This document shows positions 52,399 through 61,106 of a DNA stretch of 64,000 bases, piece after piece. Source of the DNA: Streptomyces sp. SID13031. Its GTDB lineage: Bacteria > Actinomycetota > Actinomycetes > Propionibacteriales > Kribbellaceae. The notes below the pieces were generated by a model. That model saw only the letters and a list, made by a program, of their open reading frames with translations. It made no database searches and was not told the origin of the DNA. The stretch spans positions 186,001 to 250,000 of the forward strand of contig NZ_JAAGLV010000011.1 in assembly GCF_010548305.1 (NCBI RefSeq). Reading direction: 5' to 3'. The number at the start of each line of letters is the position of its first letter. The stretch's first letter is position 1. A program made the position numbers and the translations under genes.

Positions 52399-54663
52399 AT
52401 GGAATCATCTCGTCGCATGGACGCACAGCGTCTGCCGCTGACCCAGGAACCGGTCCCCGACGCCGGTTCCTTTGGCGTGCGGCAAGCGGGCGGTGTGCTG
52501 GAGCGCGCGCAGCGGATCGCGGACACCTTGCGCGAGCAAGCGGAGTACGAGAACGACACCGCGCTGGAGCGGGCCGAGCTGATCCGCGCCGAGTCCGAGC
52601 GGGCGCAGGCCGAAGCTGAGCAGCACGCGCAGCAGTTGCGTGCCGCCGCCGAGGAAGAGACGCGGGCGCTGCGCGCGGAGGCCGATCAGGCGGCGCAGAA
52701 GCTGCGCGCCGATGCGCACTCCAGCGCCCAGCGACTCCTCAGCGATGCCGAGCGCGCCGCCGAGCAACTCCGCAGCGAGTCCGAAGCCGAGGCTCACCGG
52801 GTTCGCACCGAAGTACAGGCCGAGGCAGAGCGACTCGAGTACGAGTCGATCGCCGCCGCCGAGAAGCTGCGCGCCGAGTCGACCGGCGCCGCCGAGGCAC
52901 TGCGCGCCGAGTCGGCTGCCACTGCCGAGAAGCTGCGGGCGGATTCGACCGCTGAGGCCGAGCGCGTGCGCTCGGAAGCGATCGCCGAAGCGGAGCGGGT
53001 CCGCAGCGAGGCGCAGGCCGCGGCCGATCGGCTGACGACGGACGCGAACAACGCTGCCGAGCAGCTGGAGCGAGAGTCGACCGCGGCAGCCGAGAAGCTG
53101 CGGAGCGAGTCGACCGCGGAGGCCGAGCGGGTTCGCAGTACGGCTGCGGCCGAGGCAGAACGGCTGAAGACCGAGTCGGAGAGTGCCGCCGAGGAGCTGC
53201 GCAGCACGGTCTCGGACGAGGTGGCGCAGCGGCGCAGCGAGGTCGAGGCGGCCGCGGAGAAGCTGAGCACCGACTCGCACGCGGCGGCCGATCGGCTCCG
53301 GGAGGAGTCGCAGGCGGCGGCGGATCGGCGGATCGCCGCGGCCGAGGCGGAGGCCGCCGGGCTGAAGGAAGAAGCCGACGAGATCGTCGAAGAGGCCCGC
53401 CAGGCCCGCGAGAACGCGGCGCAGGCGGTGGAGCGCGCGAGCCGCGAGGCCCAGCAGCTCGTCGTCGACGCGGGTGAGCAGGCCGCGCTCGTCTCGCAGG
53501 GAGCGGTCCGCAACGAGGCCGAGCTGATCGCCCGCGCCGAGTCCGAGGCGATCGAGCTGCGCACGTCCGTCGAGCGCGAGGCCAACACGGCCCGCGAGAG
53601 GTCACGCGCCCAGATCGCCGCGGCGCACGCCGAGATCGAGCGCCTGCGCGGTGAGAACCGGGCCGAGCTCGAGCGCCGGACGGCGGAGCTGGAGGAGACC
53701 GAGCGCGCCAAGCTGGCCGCGATCTCGCTCGAGATCGACAAGCTCCGCGCCGCCGCCGTGGATGAGATCAACGGGCAGAAGGCCGAGGCCGAGCAGGCCA
53801 ACGAGCGGCTGATGGCCGACGCCCGCGCGCAGGCGAAACTGGTCGTCGACAGCATCGAGGCAGACCGGCGTACTGCGTCCGCCGAGGCGCAGCGGATCGT
53901 CGAGGACGCGAACAAGGCGGCCGAGACCGCGCTCGCCGAGGCTGAGAAGCAGACCACCTGGAGCAAGAAGACCGTCGACGACCTGGTCGCCACCGCCGAG
54001 CGGGAGGCCCGCGGGATCCGCGACCGGGCCGCGATCGAGGTCGCCGAGCTGGCCCGGAGCAAGCGCGCGCACCTGCGCCGCGTGGTCAGCCGCTCGACCA
54101 GCCGGCTCAAGGAGACCCAGAGCGCGATCGCCGCCGAGAACGCGGAGCTGACCGCGCTCGCCGAGAAGACGCTGTCCTCGGCCAACGCGCAGGCCGAGTC
54201 GACGCTGGCCTCCGTCACCGGGCAGGCGGAGAAGGTGACCGCGCAGGCCCAGGCGAAGGTGGACCGGCTCAAGGCCAACGCCGAGGTCGAGGCCAAGGAG
54301 ATCATCACCCGGGCGAACCGCCGCGAGGCCGAGGCGCAGTCCAGCACCCAGGTACTGCGCGAGCAGGCCGCCAACGATCTGGCCAACGCCCAGCGCCAGT
54401 CGCACGAGCTCATCCGCAAGGCCCGCGCCGAGGCCCAGGGGCTCGAGGCGCAGGCCCGCGAGCACTCCGACGAGCTGCGCGCGCAGGCCCGAAAACTTCT
54501 CGCCGACGCCGAGGCGAGGGTCGCTGCGCTGAACCAGCGCCGCGACGAGATCACCAAGGAGCTCACCCAGCTTTCGGGTGTGATCGAGGCACTCGCTATC
54601 CCTGGCTTCCACGCAGGTGGTGGAATGTCCGGTAGCGAGGGTTCCACGGGGGAATCAGGATGA
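52399..54663 (+). CDS. scy: Long coiled-coil polarity protein, Scy-like
   Basis: About 754 residues, almost entirely Ala/Glu/Arg-rich coiled coil. From about 110 to 300 the chain repeats in 11-residue steps (for example AEKLRAESTGA, AEALRAESAAT, AEKLRADSTAE, AERVRSEAIAE), a hendecad pattern giving slightly right-handed coils. A DivIVA-like protein gene follows, the same order as Streptomyces scy-filP. Scy organises the tip polarisome in hyphae. ATG 52399 with a GGAG site is chosen; GTG 52354 would add 15 residues. Shorter than Streptomyces Scy (about 1,300). Confidence 0.72.
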   Translation: MESSRRMDAQRLPLTQEPVPDAGSFGVRQAGGVLERAQRIADTLREQAEYENDTALERAELIRAESERAQAEAEQHAQQLRAAAEEETRALRAEADQAAQKLRADAHSSAQRLLSDAERAAEQLRSESEAEAHRVRTEVQAEAERLEYESIAAAEKLRAESTGAAEALRAESAATAEKLRADSTAEAERVRSEAIAEAERVRSEAQAAADRLTTDANNAAEQLERESTAAAEKLRSESTAEAERVRSTAAAEAERLKTESESAAEELRSTVSDEVAQRRSEVEAAAEKLSTDSHAAADRLREESQAAADRRIAAAEAEAAGLKEEADEIVEEARQARENAAQAVERASREAQQLVVDAGEQAALVSQGAVRNEAELIARAESEAIELRTSVEREANTARERSRAQIAAAHAEIERLRGENRAELERRTAELEETERAKLAAISLEIDKLRAAAVDEINGQKAEAEQANERLMADARAQAKLVVDSIEADRRTASAEAQRIVEDANKAAETALAEAEKQTTWSKKTVDDLVATAEREARGIRDRAAIEVAELARSKRAHLRRVVSRSTSRLKETQSAIAAENAELTALAEKTLSSANAQAESTLASVTGQAEKVTAQAQAKVDRLKANAEVEAKEIITRANRREAEAQSSTQVLREQAANDLANAQRQSHELIRKARAEAQGLEAQAREHSDELRAQARKLLADAEARVAALNQRRDEITKELTQLSGVIEALAIPGFHAGGGMSGSEGSTGESG

Positions 54664-54682
54664 GGACGTGACAGTCAGATCC

Positions 54683-54695
54683 TTGTCAGTGACAA
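54683..54695. promoter_or_regulatory. TTGTCA-G-TGACAA dyad before the FilP-like gene
   Basis: Perfect 6+1+6 dyad in the 72-base gap between the two coiled-coil genes, 41 bases before the ATG. It may be an operator or part of a promoter (TTGTCA as -35). Confidence 0.4.
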
Positions 54696-54735
54696 TGTGT
54701 GATCCACCCACCCACCGAAGTGAGCATCAGAAGAC

Positions 54736-55689
54736 ATGAGCAGTGAATCCCCAACCCCGTTCCGCACCGTTCTGCGTGGCTACGAGCCTGCCCAGGTGGA
54801 TCAGCACGTTCGTGAGCTGACCACCTCGCTGACCGCACTGCAGCAGCAGTCGGAGCAGCTGCAGCGCCACGTTCAGGAGCTGCAGTCCCGGACGGATGCG
54901 GCCGAGTCGGCCGTCATCACCGCCCAGGAGGACAACAAGGACCGCACGCCCACCTTCACCGAGTTCGGTGAGCGGGTCGCCAAGATCCTGTCGCTGGCCG
55001 ACGACGAGGCCCGCGACCTGGTCACCCGGGCCCGGACCGACGCCGACGCGATCGTCGCCGACGCCGATGTGCACGCCAAGAAGGTCCGCAAGGAGGCCGA
55101 GCAGTACTCCCTGGACTGGAAGAGCGAGGTCGACGCCGAGGCTGCCCGCATCCTCGAGGAGGCCCGCACCCAGGCCGACGACATGCGCGACGAGGCCGAG
55201 CGCGACGCCACTGCGCGCCGTAGCGAGGCTCAGGCTCTGTACGAGCAGGAGCGGGCCAAGTCCGCCCAGGCAGCGGCCGCCTTCGAGACCACCCTGGCCG
55301 AGCGCCGCGGCAAGGTCGAGCAGGAGTTCGCCGCCCGGACGGCACTGGCCGAGCAGCAGCTGGCGGCGGTCACCGACCGTGCGGCCCAGGTGCAGCGCGA
55401 AGCTGACCGGTCCCGGTCCGAGGCGGAGCGCCTGGCCCAGCAGCAGCTGGCCGACGCCAACCGTCAGGCCCAGGAGATCGTCGCGGCCGCGAAGGACAAG
55501 TCCGAGCGGATCCGTGCCGAGTCCGAGCGCGAGCTGGCCGCCGCGACCCAGCGTCGCGACAGCATCAACGCGCAGCTGACCAACGTCCGGCAGATGCTGG
55601 CCACGTTGTCCGGCAGCCCGGCGATGCCGCTGGACCTGCTCACTGACGACGCCGCCGAGGCGACGGCGAACAGCAGCAAGAAGAACTGA
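54736..55689 (+). CDS. filP: DivIVA-domain coiled-coil protein, FilP-like
   Basis: 317 residues. The DivIVA-type N-terminal signature FRTVLRGYEPAQVDQHVREL (about 8-28) is followed by continuous coiled coil (about 30-290) with Glu/Ala/Arg heptads and a short disordered tail. FilP in Streptomyces forms a filamentous network near growing tips together with Scy and DivIVA. It directly follows the Scy-like gene, as expected. Cellulose-binding or DivIVA-family annotations are other names for this group. Confidence 0.78.
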   Translation: MSSESPTPFRTVLRGYEPAQVDQHVRELTTSLTALQQQSEQLQRHVQELQSRTDAAESAVITAQEDNKDRTPTFTEFGERVAKILSLADDEARDLVTRARTDADAIVADADVHAKKVRKEAEQYSLDWKSEVDAEAARILEEARTQADDMRDEAERDATARRSEAQALYEQERAKSAQAAAAFETTLAERRGKVEQEFAARTALAEQQLAAVTDRAAQVQREADRSRSEAERLAQQQLADANRQAQEIVAAAKDKSERIRAESERELAAATQRRDSINAQLTNVRQMLATLSGSPAMPLDLLTDDAAEATANSSKKN

Positions 55690-55703
55690 TCACCACCCGC
55701 TGA

Positions 55704-55727
55704 GGCCGGCCCGACCCCGGGCCGGCC
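55704..55727 (+). terminator. Hairpin terminator after the FilP-like gene
   Basis: GGCCGGCCCG pairs perfectly with CGGGCCGGCC around ACCC. It starts 15 bases after the stop. Confidence 0.8.
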
Positions 55728-55774
55728 ATCGGCACCCCACCCGACCGGCTGACGCCGTTCGGGTCTCTCTCGAC

Positions 55775-55818
55775 GTCCGAAGCAGCCCACGGCTCTTCGG
55801 GCGTTCGTGCTTTCGGAC
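55775..55818 (-). terminator. Probable terminator of mutY
   Basis: GTCCGAAGC (55775-55783) pairs with GCTTTCGGAC (55809-55818) with one bulged base. It lies just past the mutY stop on the minus strand and may also catch readthrough from the FilP side. Confidence 0.45.
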
Positions 55819-55839
55819 AGCCCGGTAGCGCCGGGGTGG

Positions 55840-56835
55840 TTACGCGGGCAGGCGGTAGCTGTTGTCGGCGACCGGGTCTACCAGGCCATCGGCGACCAGG
55901 CCGTCCAGTGCACGCTCGCGCTGGATCTGCTCCGGCCAGCAGGCGTCCAGTGCGCTTTTGGCGACTGGGCCGTGAGCTGCTCGTAGTACCGCGAGCAGGC
56001 GGCCACGCACTTGGCGGTCGGTGCCCTCATAGGTCTGCCCCTTGCGCGGCGGACCGTCGTACGGCGGGCTGCCGGCCAGTACCCAGGCGCAGCGGCTGCT
56101 GATCGGGCAGTCGGAGCAGCGCGGGCTGCGGGCAGTGCAGACGAGTGCGCCCAGCTCCATCGTCGCCACCGCCCAGCGGGCCGCCGTGGGCTCATCCGAG
56201 GGCAGTGCGGAGACAGCAAGCCGCAGGTCGGCGACAGTGGGCGAGATGCTCGGCTGAGCCGCCCCAGTGAGCGCCCGGGCGAACACTCGCCGCACGTTGG
56301 TGTCGACCACCGCATGACGCTGCCCGTACGCGAACGACGCGATCGCAGCCGCCGTGTACGTCCCCACGCCCGGCAGTGCGAGCAACGCCGCGTGGTCGTC
56401 CGGTACTACGCCGCCGTGCTGCTCCACGATCGCCCTAGCCGCCGCATGGAGCCGCAGAGCGCGCCTGGGGTACCCCAGACGGTCCCAGGCCCGCACAGCC
56501 TCACCTGGAGCCTCCGCCGCCAGGTCGGCCGGCTTGGGCCAACGCTTCATCCACACCTCGTACGCCGGGAGCACGCGCGCGACCGGCGTCTGCTGCAGCA
56601 TGAACTCGCTGACCATCACCGCCCACGCCCCGGCATCCGGCTCGCGCCAGGGCAGCGTGCGCGCATGCACCGCGTACCAATCGAGGATCGGCTCATGTAG
56701 AGCGGCGGCGGCGCCCGACGACGAGCGCCCGGAGGCGGCTCGTGCGGGAGCGGCGCCTGACGCGGCAGCGGTGGGAGCGGCGGCGGTCGCGCGCGACCTG
56801 CGGGCCGATGAGCGGGGGAGCGGCGAGTCTGACAT
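55840..56835 (-). CDS. mutY: A/G-specific adenine glycosylase
   Basis: 331 residues. Removes adenine opposite 8-oxoguanine. A Ser/Ala-rich N-terminal extension (about 1-40) precedes the catalytic domain with MLQQTPVARV, the helix-hairpin-helix LPGVGTYTAAAIASFAYG with catalytic Asp in VVDTNVRRV, and a [4Fe-4S] cluster motif C-X6-C-X2-C-X5-C (CTARSPRCSDCPISSRC). The usual NUDT1-like C-terminal domain is reduced or divergent. ATG 56835 chosen; GTG 56844 would add three residues. Neighbour disA fits a DNA-integrity region. Confidence 0.95.
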   Translation of the reverse strand: MSDSPLPRSSARRSRATAAAPTAAASGAAPARAASGRSSSGAAAALHEPILDWYAVHARTLPWREPDAGAWAVMVSEFMLQQTPVARVLPAYEVWMKRWPKPADLAAEAPGEAVRAWDRLGYPRRALRLHAAARAIVEQHGGVVPDDHAALLALPGVGTYTAAAIASFAYGQRHAVVDTNVRRVFARALTGAAQPSISPTVADLRLAVSALPSDEPTAARWAVATMELGALVCTARSPRCSDCPISSRCAWVLAGSPPYDGPPRKGQTYEGTDRQVRGRLLAVLRAAHGPVAKSALDACWPEQIQRERALDGLVADGLVDPVADNSYRLPA

Positions 56836-56855
56836 GTCGAGCACAATCCTGACAC

Positions 56856-56861
56856 TAAGGT
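56856..56861 (+). promoter_or_regulatory. Leaderless -10 element (TAAGGT)
   Basis: TAAGGT lies 6 bases before the ATG at 56868, so the downstream gene is likely transcribed without a leader. The 32-base divergent gap also serves mutY on the other strand. Confidence 0.55.
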
Positions 56862-56867
56862 GCCAGC

Positions 56868-57536
56868 ATGAGCAGCCTGCTCCGACCGGTCGGGCATCTG
56901 CCCGCCAGCGTGTACTGGTTCCGGCGGGCGCTCGTGCTCGTCGTCCTGGTGGCGCTGGTCTTCGTCCTGGTCCGGGTGGTCAGCGGCGGCGGCGACCCGA
57001 AGAACTCGGCAGCCACCGATCCCGGGCAGAACCCCTCGTCCGGCCCGACCGTCGTGCCCACCCCGACGCCCGGCGCCAAGAGCTCCGGCAAGACCGAGGG
57101 TAAGACCACGAAGGCCACCGAGACTCCGAAGACGAGCGAGACCCCGAAGGACGTCCAGTGCCAGGGCGACGACGTGACCATCGACGTCGTACCGGTCAGC
57201 CGCACGCTCGCCGCGGGCAACTCGCTGAACCTGGTGATCCAGCTGAGCGCCGTCCGCGACGAGTGCAAGGCCGCGATCGACCCGAGTGAGCTGTCGCTGA
57301 CGGTCACCTCCGGCAAGGACCAGATCTGGACCACGGAACACTGCGAGAAGGTGATTCCGCGGGCCACCCTGGTCCTTGCCAAAGGCAAGCAGTCGACGGC
57401 GACCGTCCTCTGGGACGGCCGCCGGTCGCGCCCGGGCTGCCTGCCTGGTCAACTGCAGGCCAAGCCCGGAACCTATGTGGTCAAGGCGATCTACGACGGA
57501 CGCGCCTCGGCCGCGCAGGCCTTCACCATCGTCTAG
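56868..57536 (+). CDS. Single-pass membrane-anchored extracellular protein
   Basis: 222 residues: short cytosolic start, one membrane helix (about 20-40), a Thr/Pro/Ser/Lys-rich linker (about 45-95), then an extracellular beta-sandwich-like domain (about 96-222) with four Cys likely to form two disulfides. No catalytic motif or known family recognised. It is common for such proteins to be wall-spanning sensors or scaffolds. Overlaps the DHA2 gene stop by 4 bases in convergent orientation. Confidence 0.8.
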   Translation: MSSLLRPVGHLPASVYWFRRALVLVVLVALVFVLVRVVSGGGDPKNSAATDPGQNPSSGPTVVPTPTPGAKSSGKTEGKTTKATETPKTSETPKDVQCQGDDVTIDVVPVSRTLAAGNSLNLVIQLSAVRDECKAAIDPSELSLTVTSGKDQIWTTEHCEKVIPRATLVLAKGKQSTATVLWDGRRSRPGCLPGQLQAKPGTYVVKAIYDGRASAAQAFTIV

Positions 57537-59038
57537 CTCTCCACAACTCCTGAGGCTGCGGGTTCAGAGGCCGGCTTGTTCATGAAGGACGGCTTGCTGA
57601 ACAGCAACGCCGCAACCACGCCGATCAGCAAGACGGCGGCCGGCAGTATCAGCGACTGTGCCATCGAGTCGCTGAAGCCTTGCCGCAACGCCTCCGGCAG
57701 CTTGCCGGCGCCCTCGACCACAGTTCCTTGCATCGCCGGCAGGTTCGCGGCCAGCCGCGCCTCCATCAGTACGGCGATGCCCGCGCTGCCCAGTACCGCA
57801 CCGACCTGACGCGTGGTGTTGTAGACGCCCGCACCGGCACCCGCCTGGTGCATCGGCAGGTTGCGGGTCGCAGTAGTGCCCAGCGGCGCCCACATGAAGC
57901 CGTTGGCGACACCGAGCAACGCGATCGGCAGCAGCAGTTGCCAGATCGCCACGTCCGGCTCGATCACCTGGCTGAGCCAGAACATCGACACCGAGCAGCA
58001 CAGCAGCCCGAAACCGGCGAGATACCGCGGATGGGTCTTGTCCGTAAGGCGTCCCACGAACGGCGCGAGCGCACCGGAGATGACGGCCATCGGCACGAGC
58101 AGCAACGCCGACCGGGTCGGGCTGAGCCCGCGCACGCTCTGCGCGTACAGCATCAACGGGAACGCCATCGCGGTGATCGCGAAGCCGACCGTCGTGATCG
58201 CCGTGTTGGCCAGCGAGAAGTTGCGGTCCTTGAACAACGACAGCGGCAGCAGTGGCTCACCCTTGTTCTTGGCCTGCCAGAACAGGAACACCGCGATCAC
58301 CACCAGCCCCGCGATGATCAGGCCCCAGACCGAGATCGGTCCGACGATCTGGCCCCAGTCGTGCTTCTGCCCCTCCTGGATGCCGAACACCAGGCAGAAC
58401 AGGCCGATCGTGGACAGCGCGACGCCGATCAGGTCGAACTTGTGCTCGTGCGTCGGCAGGTCCGGTACGAGCCGCCAGGCCAGCACGAAGCCGATCACGC
58501 CGATCGGCGCGTTGATGAAGAAGATCCACTGCCAGCCGAGCCCGTCGACGAGCACGCCACCGAGGATCGGGCCGACCAGGGTCGCGACGCCGGCGGTCGC
58601 ACCCCACAGGCTCATCGCCTTGCCACGCTCGTTCGCCGGGAAGATCCGGGTGATCACCGCCATCGTCTGCGGCGTCATCATCGACGCGCCGAGGCCCTGG
58701 AAGACGCGCGCGATGATTAGCATCTCGATCGAGTTGGTCAGTCCGCACCAGACCGACGCGATGGTGAACAGCGTCAGGCCGGCCAGGTAGAGCTTCTTCG
58801 GCCCGACCCGGTCACCGAGCCGGCCGGTGATCAGCAGCGGTACGGCGTACGCGAGCAGGTAGGCGCTCGTCACCCAGACGACGTTGCCGACGTCGGTGTG
58901 CAGGTCGCTCAGGATCGAGGGCGTCGCCACCGACACGATGGTCGAGTCGACCAGGATCATGAAGAAGCCCAGTACGAGTGCCCACAGCGCCGGCCACGGC
59001 CGGACGTCGGGTGTCACTTGCTCTTGCGGTGGTGCCAT
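57533..59038 (-). CDS. DHA2-family MFS multidrug efflux transporter
   Basis: 501 residues with about 14 membrane segments, the EmrB/QacA group. Motif A GRLGDRVGPKK and the drug antiporter motif C region GPILGGVLVDGLGWQWIFFINAPIGV are clear. Exports lipophilic compounds with proton exchange; substrate unknown. It overlaps the PadR gene by 25 bases, so the regulator and the pump form one transcript, with PadR upstream. Confidence 0.93.
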   Translation of the reverse strand: MAPPQEQVTPDVRPWPALWALVLGFFMILVDSTIVSVATPSILSDLHTDVGNVVWVTSAYLLAYAVPLLITGRLGDRVGPKKLYLAGLTLFTIASVWCGLTNSIEMLIIARVFQGLGASMMTPQTMAVITRIFPANERGKAMSLWGATAGVATLVGPILGGVLVDGLGWQWIFFINAPIGVIGFVLAWRLVPDLPTHEHKFDLIGVALSTIGLFCLVFGIQEGQKHDWGQIVGPISVWGLIIAGLVVIAVFLFWQAKNKGEPLLPLSLFKDRNFSLANTAITTVGFAITAMAFPLMLYAQSVRGLSPTRSALLLVPMAVISGALAPFVGRLTDKTHPRYLAGFGLLCCSVSMFWLSQVIEPDVAIWQLLLPIALLGVANGFMWAPLGTTATRNLPMHQAGAGAGVYNTTRQVGAVLGSAGIAVLMEARLAANLPAMQGTVVEGAGKLPEALRQGFSDSMAQSLILPAAVLLIGVVAALLFSKPSFMNKPASEPAASGVVES

Positions 59039-59577
59039 GAAAGATCCTTGCTCTCGATCCGTTGGAGGAGGGTCGTCAGCCAGTCGCGCTCGGCGACCAG
59101 GACGGTCCGGTTGAAATCCGCGGCGAGCCAGAAAGGCTCCGGCACCCGCCGCGTGGTCACCTCGGCGATCGCCGCGTCGAGTTCGCCGACCAGCAGGTCG
59201 ATCTCGCCCAGCCGCCGGCTGAGCCGGGTCACCACGTCGCCGGTCTCCAGGTTGTGCGCCTCGCTCAGCACGACCGGGAACAACGGGTACTCGTAGGTGT
59301 ACGTCTCGATCCCGCTCTGGACGCGCTTCTCCAGCGCCGACTTCCCGGCGTCGGTGATCTCGTACGTCGTCCGCTCGGGCCGGTTGCCGGCCCGTTCGGT
59401 GCCGGTCGCGCGGACGAGTTCCTGCCCCGCCAGCCGCTCGACCGTGTGGTAGAGCGAGCCCGGCTTCACCTTCAGCAACCGGTCGTTCCGCCGCTGCAGC
59501 AGCACTTGGTACATCTCGTACGCGTGCATCCGCCGCTCGACCAGCAGCGCCAGTACCGCGATCGCCAGCGGCGTCAT
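59014..59577 (-). CDS. PadR-family transcriptional regulator
   Basis: 187 residues. A winged-helix N-terminus (LAIAVLALLVERRMHAYEMYQVLLQR, VKPGSLYHTVERLAGQELV) and a C-terminal coiled dimerisation arm (about 95-175). PadR repressors release DNA on binding phenolics or drugs; here the partner pump is the likely target. ATG 59577 chosen; GTG 59595 would add six residues without a better ribosome site. Confidence 0.92.
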   Translation of the reverse strand: MTPLAIAVLALLVERRMHAYEMYQVLLQRRNDRLLKVKPGSLYHTVERLAGQELVRATGTERAGNRPERTTYEITDAGKSALEKRVQSGIETYTYEYPLFPVVLSEAHNLETGDVVTRLSRRLGEIDLLVGELDAAIAEVTTRRVPEPFWLAADFNRTVLVAERDWLTTLLQRIESKDLSWHHRKSK

Positions 59578-59599
59578 CTCAGCCAAATCGCCCACTCCG

Positions 59600-59633
59600 A
59601 CTATTCCGCCCGAACTATTCCACCTGGAGTATT
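59600..59633. promoter_or_regulatory. ACTATTCC half-site array upstream of padR
   Basis: ACTATTCC occurs at 59600-59607 and 59614-59621, 14 bases apart, and a related inverted GGAGTATT is at 59626-59633. It sits 23 bases upstream of the PadR start. A plausible autoregulatory operator array; not matched to a known PadR box. Confidence 0.5.
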
Positions 59634-59681
59634 ACCCGCCGTCGGGTGATCAGGCAAGTCCCGGACGGGCAGCACAAAAGG

Positions 59682-59716
59682 ACGCGGCGCCGGCTGAAGG
59701 TCAGCCGGCGCCGCGT
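59682..59716 (-). terminator. Strong hairpin terminator of disA
   Basis: ACGCGGCGCCGGCTGA (59682-59697) pairs over all 16 bases with TCAGCCGGCGCCGCGT (59701-59716), leaving a 3-base loop. On the minus strand CCTTTTG follows, so it terminates disA transcription. Confidence 0.9.
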
Positions 59717-59735
59717 TCGCAGTACAGCGGAGCGG

Positions 59736-60830
59736 TTAGACGTACCGCTCGAGGATGCTCGATTCGGCCAGCCGGGACAGGCCCTCGCGGACCGTGCGGG
59801 CGCGGTTCTCGCCGACGCCGTCGACGGTCTGCAGGTCGTCGATGCTCGCGGCGAGCAGCTTCTGCAGGTGGCCGAAGTGCTCGATCAACCGGTCGATGAC
59901 CGCGCCGGGCAGGCGGGGCACCTTGGCGAGCAGACGGTAGCCGCGCGGGGTGACGGCCGCGTCCAGCTGCTCGGCGCCACCGAGCTGCAGGGCGCGGGCG
60001 ACCATGCCGATGTCGAGCAGGTCGGTCGGGCTGACGGCGTCGAGCTCGAGCAGGACGTCCTCGGCCGTCTTCGGGCGGCGCCCGGCCGCCGGCGGCAGGT
60101 AGTCGCGGACGACGAGCTCACGCTCACCGGCGACACCCGCGACGAGCTCGTTGAGCTGCAGGGTGAGCAGCCGGCCGTCGGTGCCGAGCTCGACGACGTA
60201 CCCGTCGATCTCGGTCGCGATCCGGCGGACCATCTCCAGCCGCTGGGCGACCGCGGCGACGTCGCGAACCGTGACCAGGTCCTCGATCTCCAGCGCGGAC
60301 AGCGTGCCGGACACCTCGTCGAGGCGCAGCTTGTAGCGCTCGAGGGTGGCCAGCGCCTGGTTCGCGCGGGACAGGATGGCGCCGGAGTCCTCGAGCACGT
60401 AGCGCTGGTCGTCGACGTACAGCGCGATGATGTGCATCGACTGCGACACCGAGATGACCGGGAAGCCGGTCTGCCGGGCGACCCGGTCGGCGGTGCGGTG
60501 CCGGGTGCCGGTCTCCTCGGTGTGGATCGACGGGTCCGGCATCAGGTGCACGGCGGCACGCAGCATCCGGGACATGTCGCGGTCGAGGATGATCGCGCCG
60601 TCCATCTTGCTGAGCTCGCGCAGACCGGTGGCGGTGAACTCCACCTCGATCTCGAACCCACCGGTCGAGATGGCGTCGACCACCTTGTCCTGTCCGAGGA
60701 CCAGCAGGGCGCCGGTACGGCCCCGCAGGATTCGTTCCAGGCCTTCACGCAGCTCGGTACCAGGCGCCACCGCGGCGAGGGTCGCACGCATCCGGGCGTT
60801 GGTGCTGTTCTTGTCGGAATTCGGGGCCAC
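59736..60830 (-). CDS. disA: Diadenylate cyclase DisA (c-di-AMP synthase, DNA-integrity scanning protein)
   Basis: 364 residues. Makes cyclic di-AMP from two ATP and pauses at branched DNA. The N-terminal cyclase domain has D77-G-A79 and R110-H-R112, the paired active-site motifs. The central linker is helical, and the C-terminal helix-hairpin-helix domain is IDDLQTVDGVGENRARTVREG. GTG 60830 is chosen because homologues begin near there; a longer frame to 61058 has no support. It lies beside mutY-PadR and near radA, which modulates DisA in Bacillus. Confidence 0.96.
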   Translation of the reverse strand: MAPNSDKNSTNARMRATLAAVAPGTELREGLERILRGRTGALLVLGQDKVVDAISTGGFEIEVEFTATGLRELSKMDGAIILDRDMSRMLRAAVHLMPDPSIHTEETGTRHRTADRVARQTGFPVISVSQSMHIIALYVDDQRYVLEDSGAILSRANQALATLERYKLRLDEVSGTLSALEIEDLVTVRDVAAVAQRLEMVRRIATEIDGYVVELGTDGRLLTLQLNELVAGVAGERELVVRDYLPPAAGRRPKTAEDVLLELDAVSPTDLLDIGMVARALQLGGAEQLDAAVTPRGYRLLAKVPRLPGAVIDRLIEHFGHLQKLLAASIDDLQTVDGVGENRARTVREGLSRLAESSILERYV

Positions 60831-60912
60831 GGTCCCTGAGTCTATGCGGCTCAGAGGCGTGATGTGACCGCCGTACCGGCTTTGCGGCCCACCGGGCCGC
60901 GGCGATCCGGTC

Positions 60913-60958
60913 GCGTTTGCAAACGCACGTGCATCGCATCGTGCAACCGCATCGTGCA
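60913..60958. promoter_or_regulatory. 14-bp palindrome and 11-bp direct repeats upstream of disA
   Basis: GCGTTTGCAAACGC (60913-60926) is perfectly self-complementary. CGCATCGTGCA occurs twice, at 60935-60945 and 60948-60958, with a 13-base period. Both lie 83-128 bases upstream of disA in the 276-base gap after fabH, which holds no gene. They look like regulator sites of unknown identity. Confidence 0.5.
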
Positions 60959-61106
60959 CGTCGCGGCTGAGCGGTGTTCCGGCAGCCGGCCGGCCCGGAA
61001 GGCGATTCGGGCGCGGGCCGGCCACGCCGCGATCACCAATCCGGTAACAGGTGACCAACTGTCGCCGTACCGCGTGTCGCGGCCCCAGCCGGCCGCTCAG
61101 CCCGTA

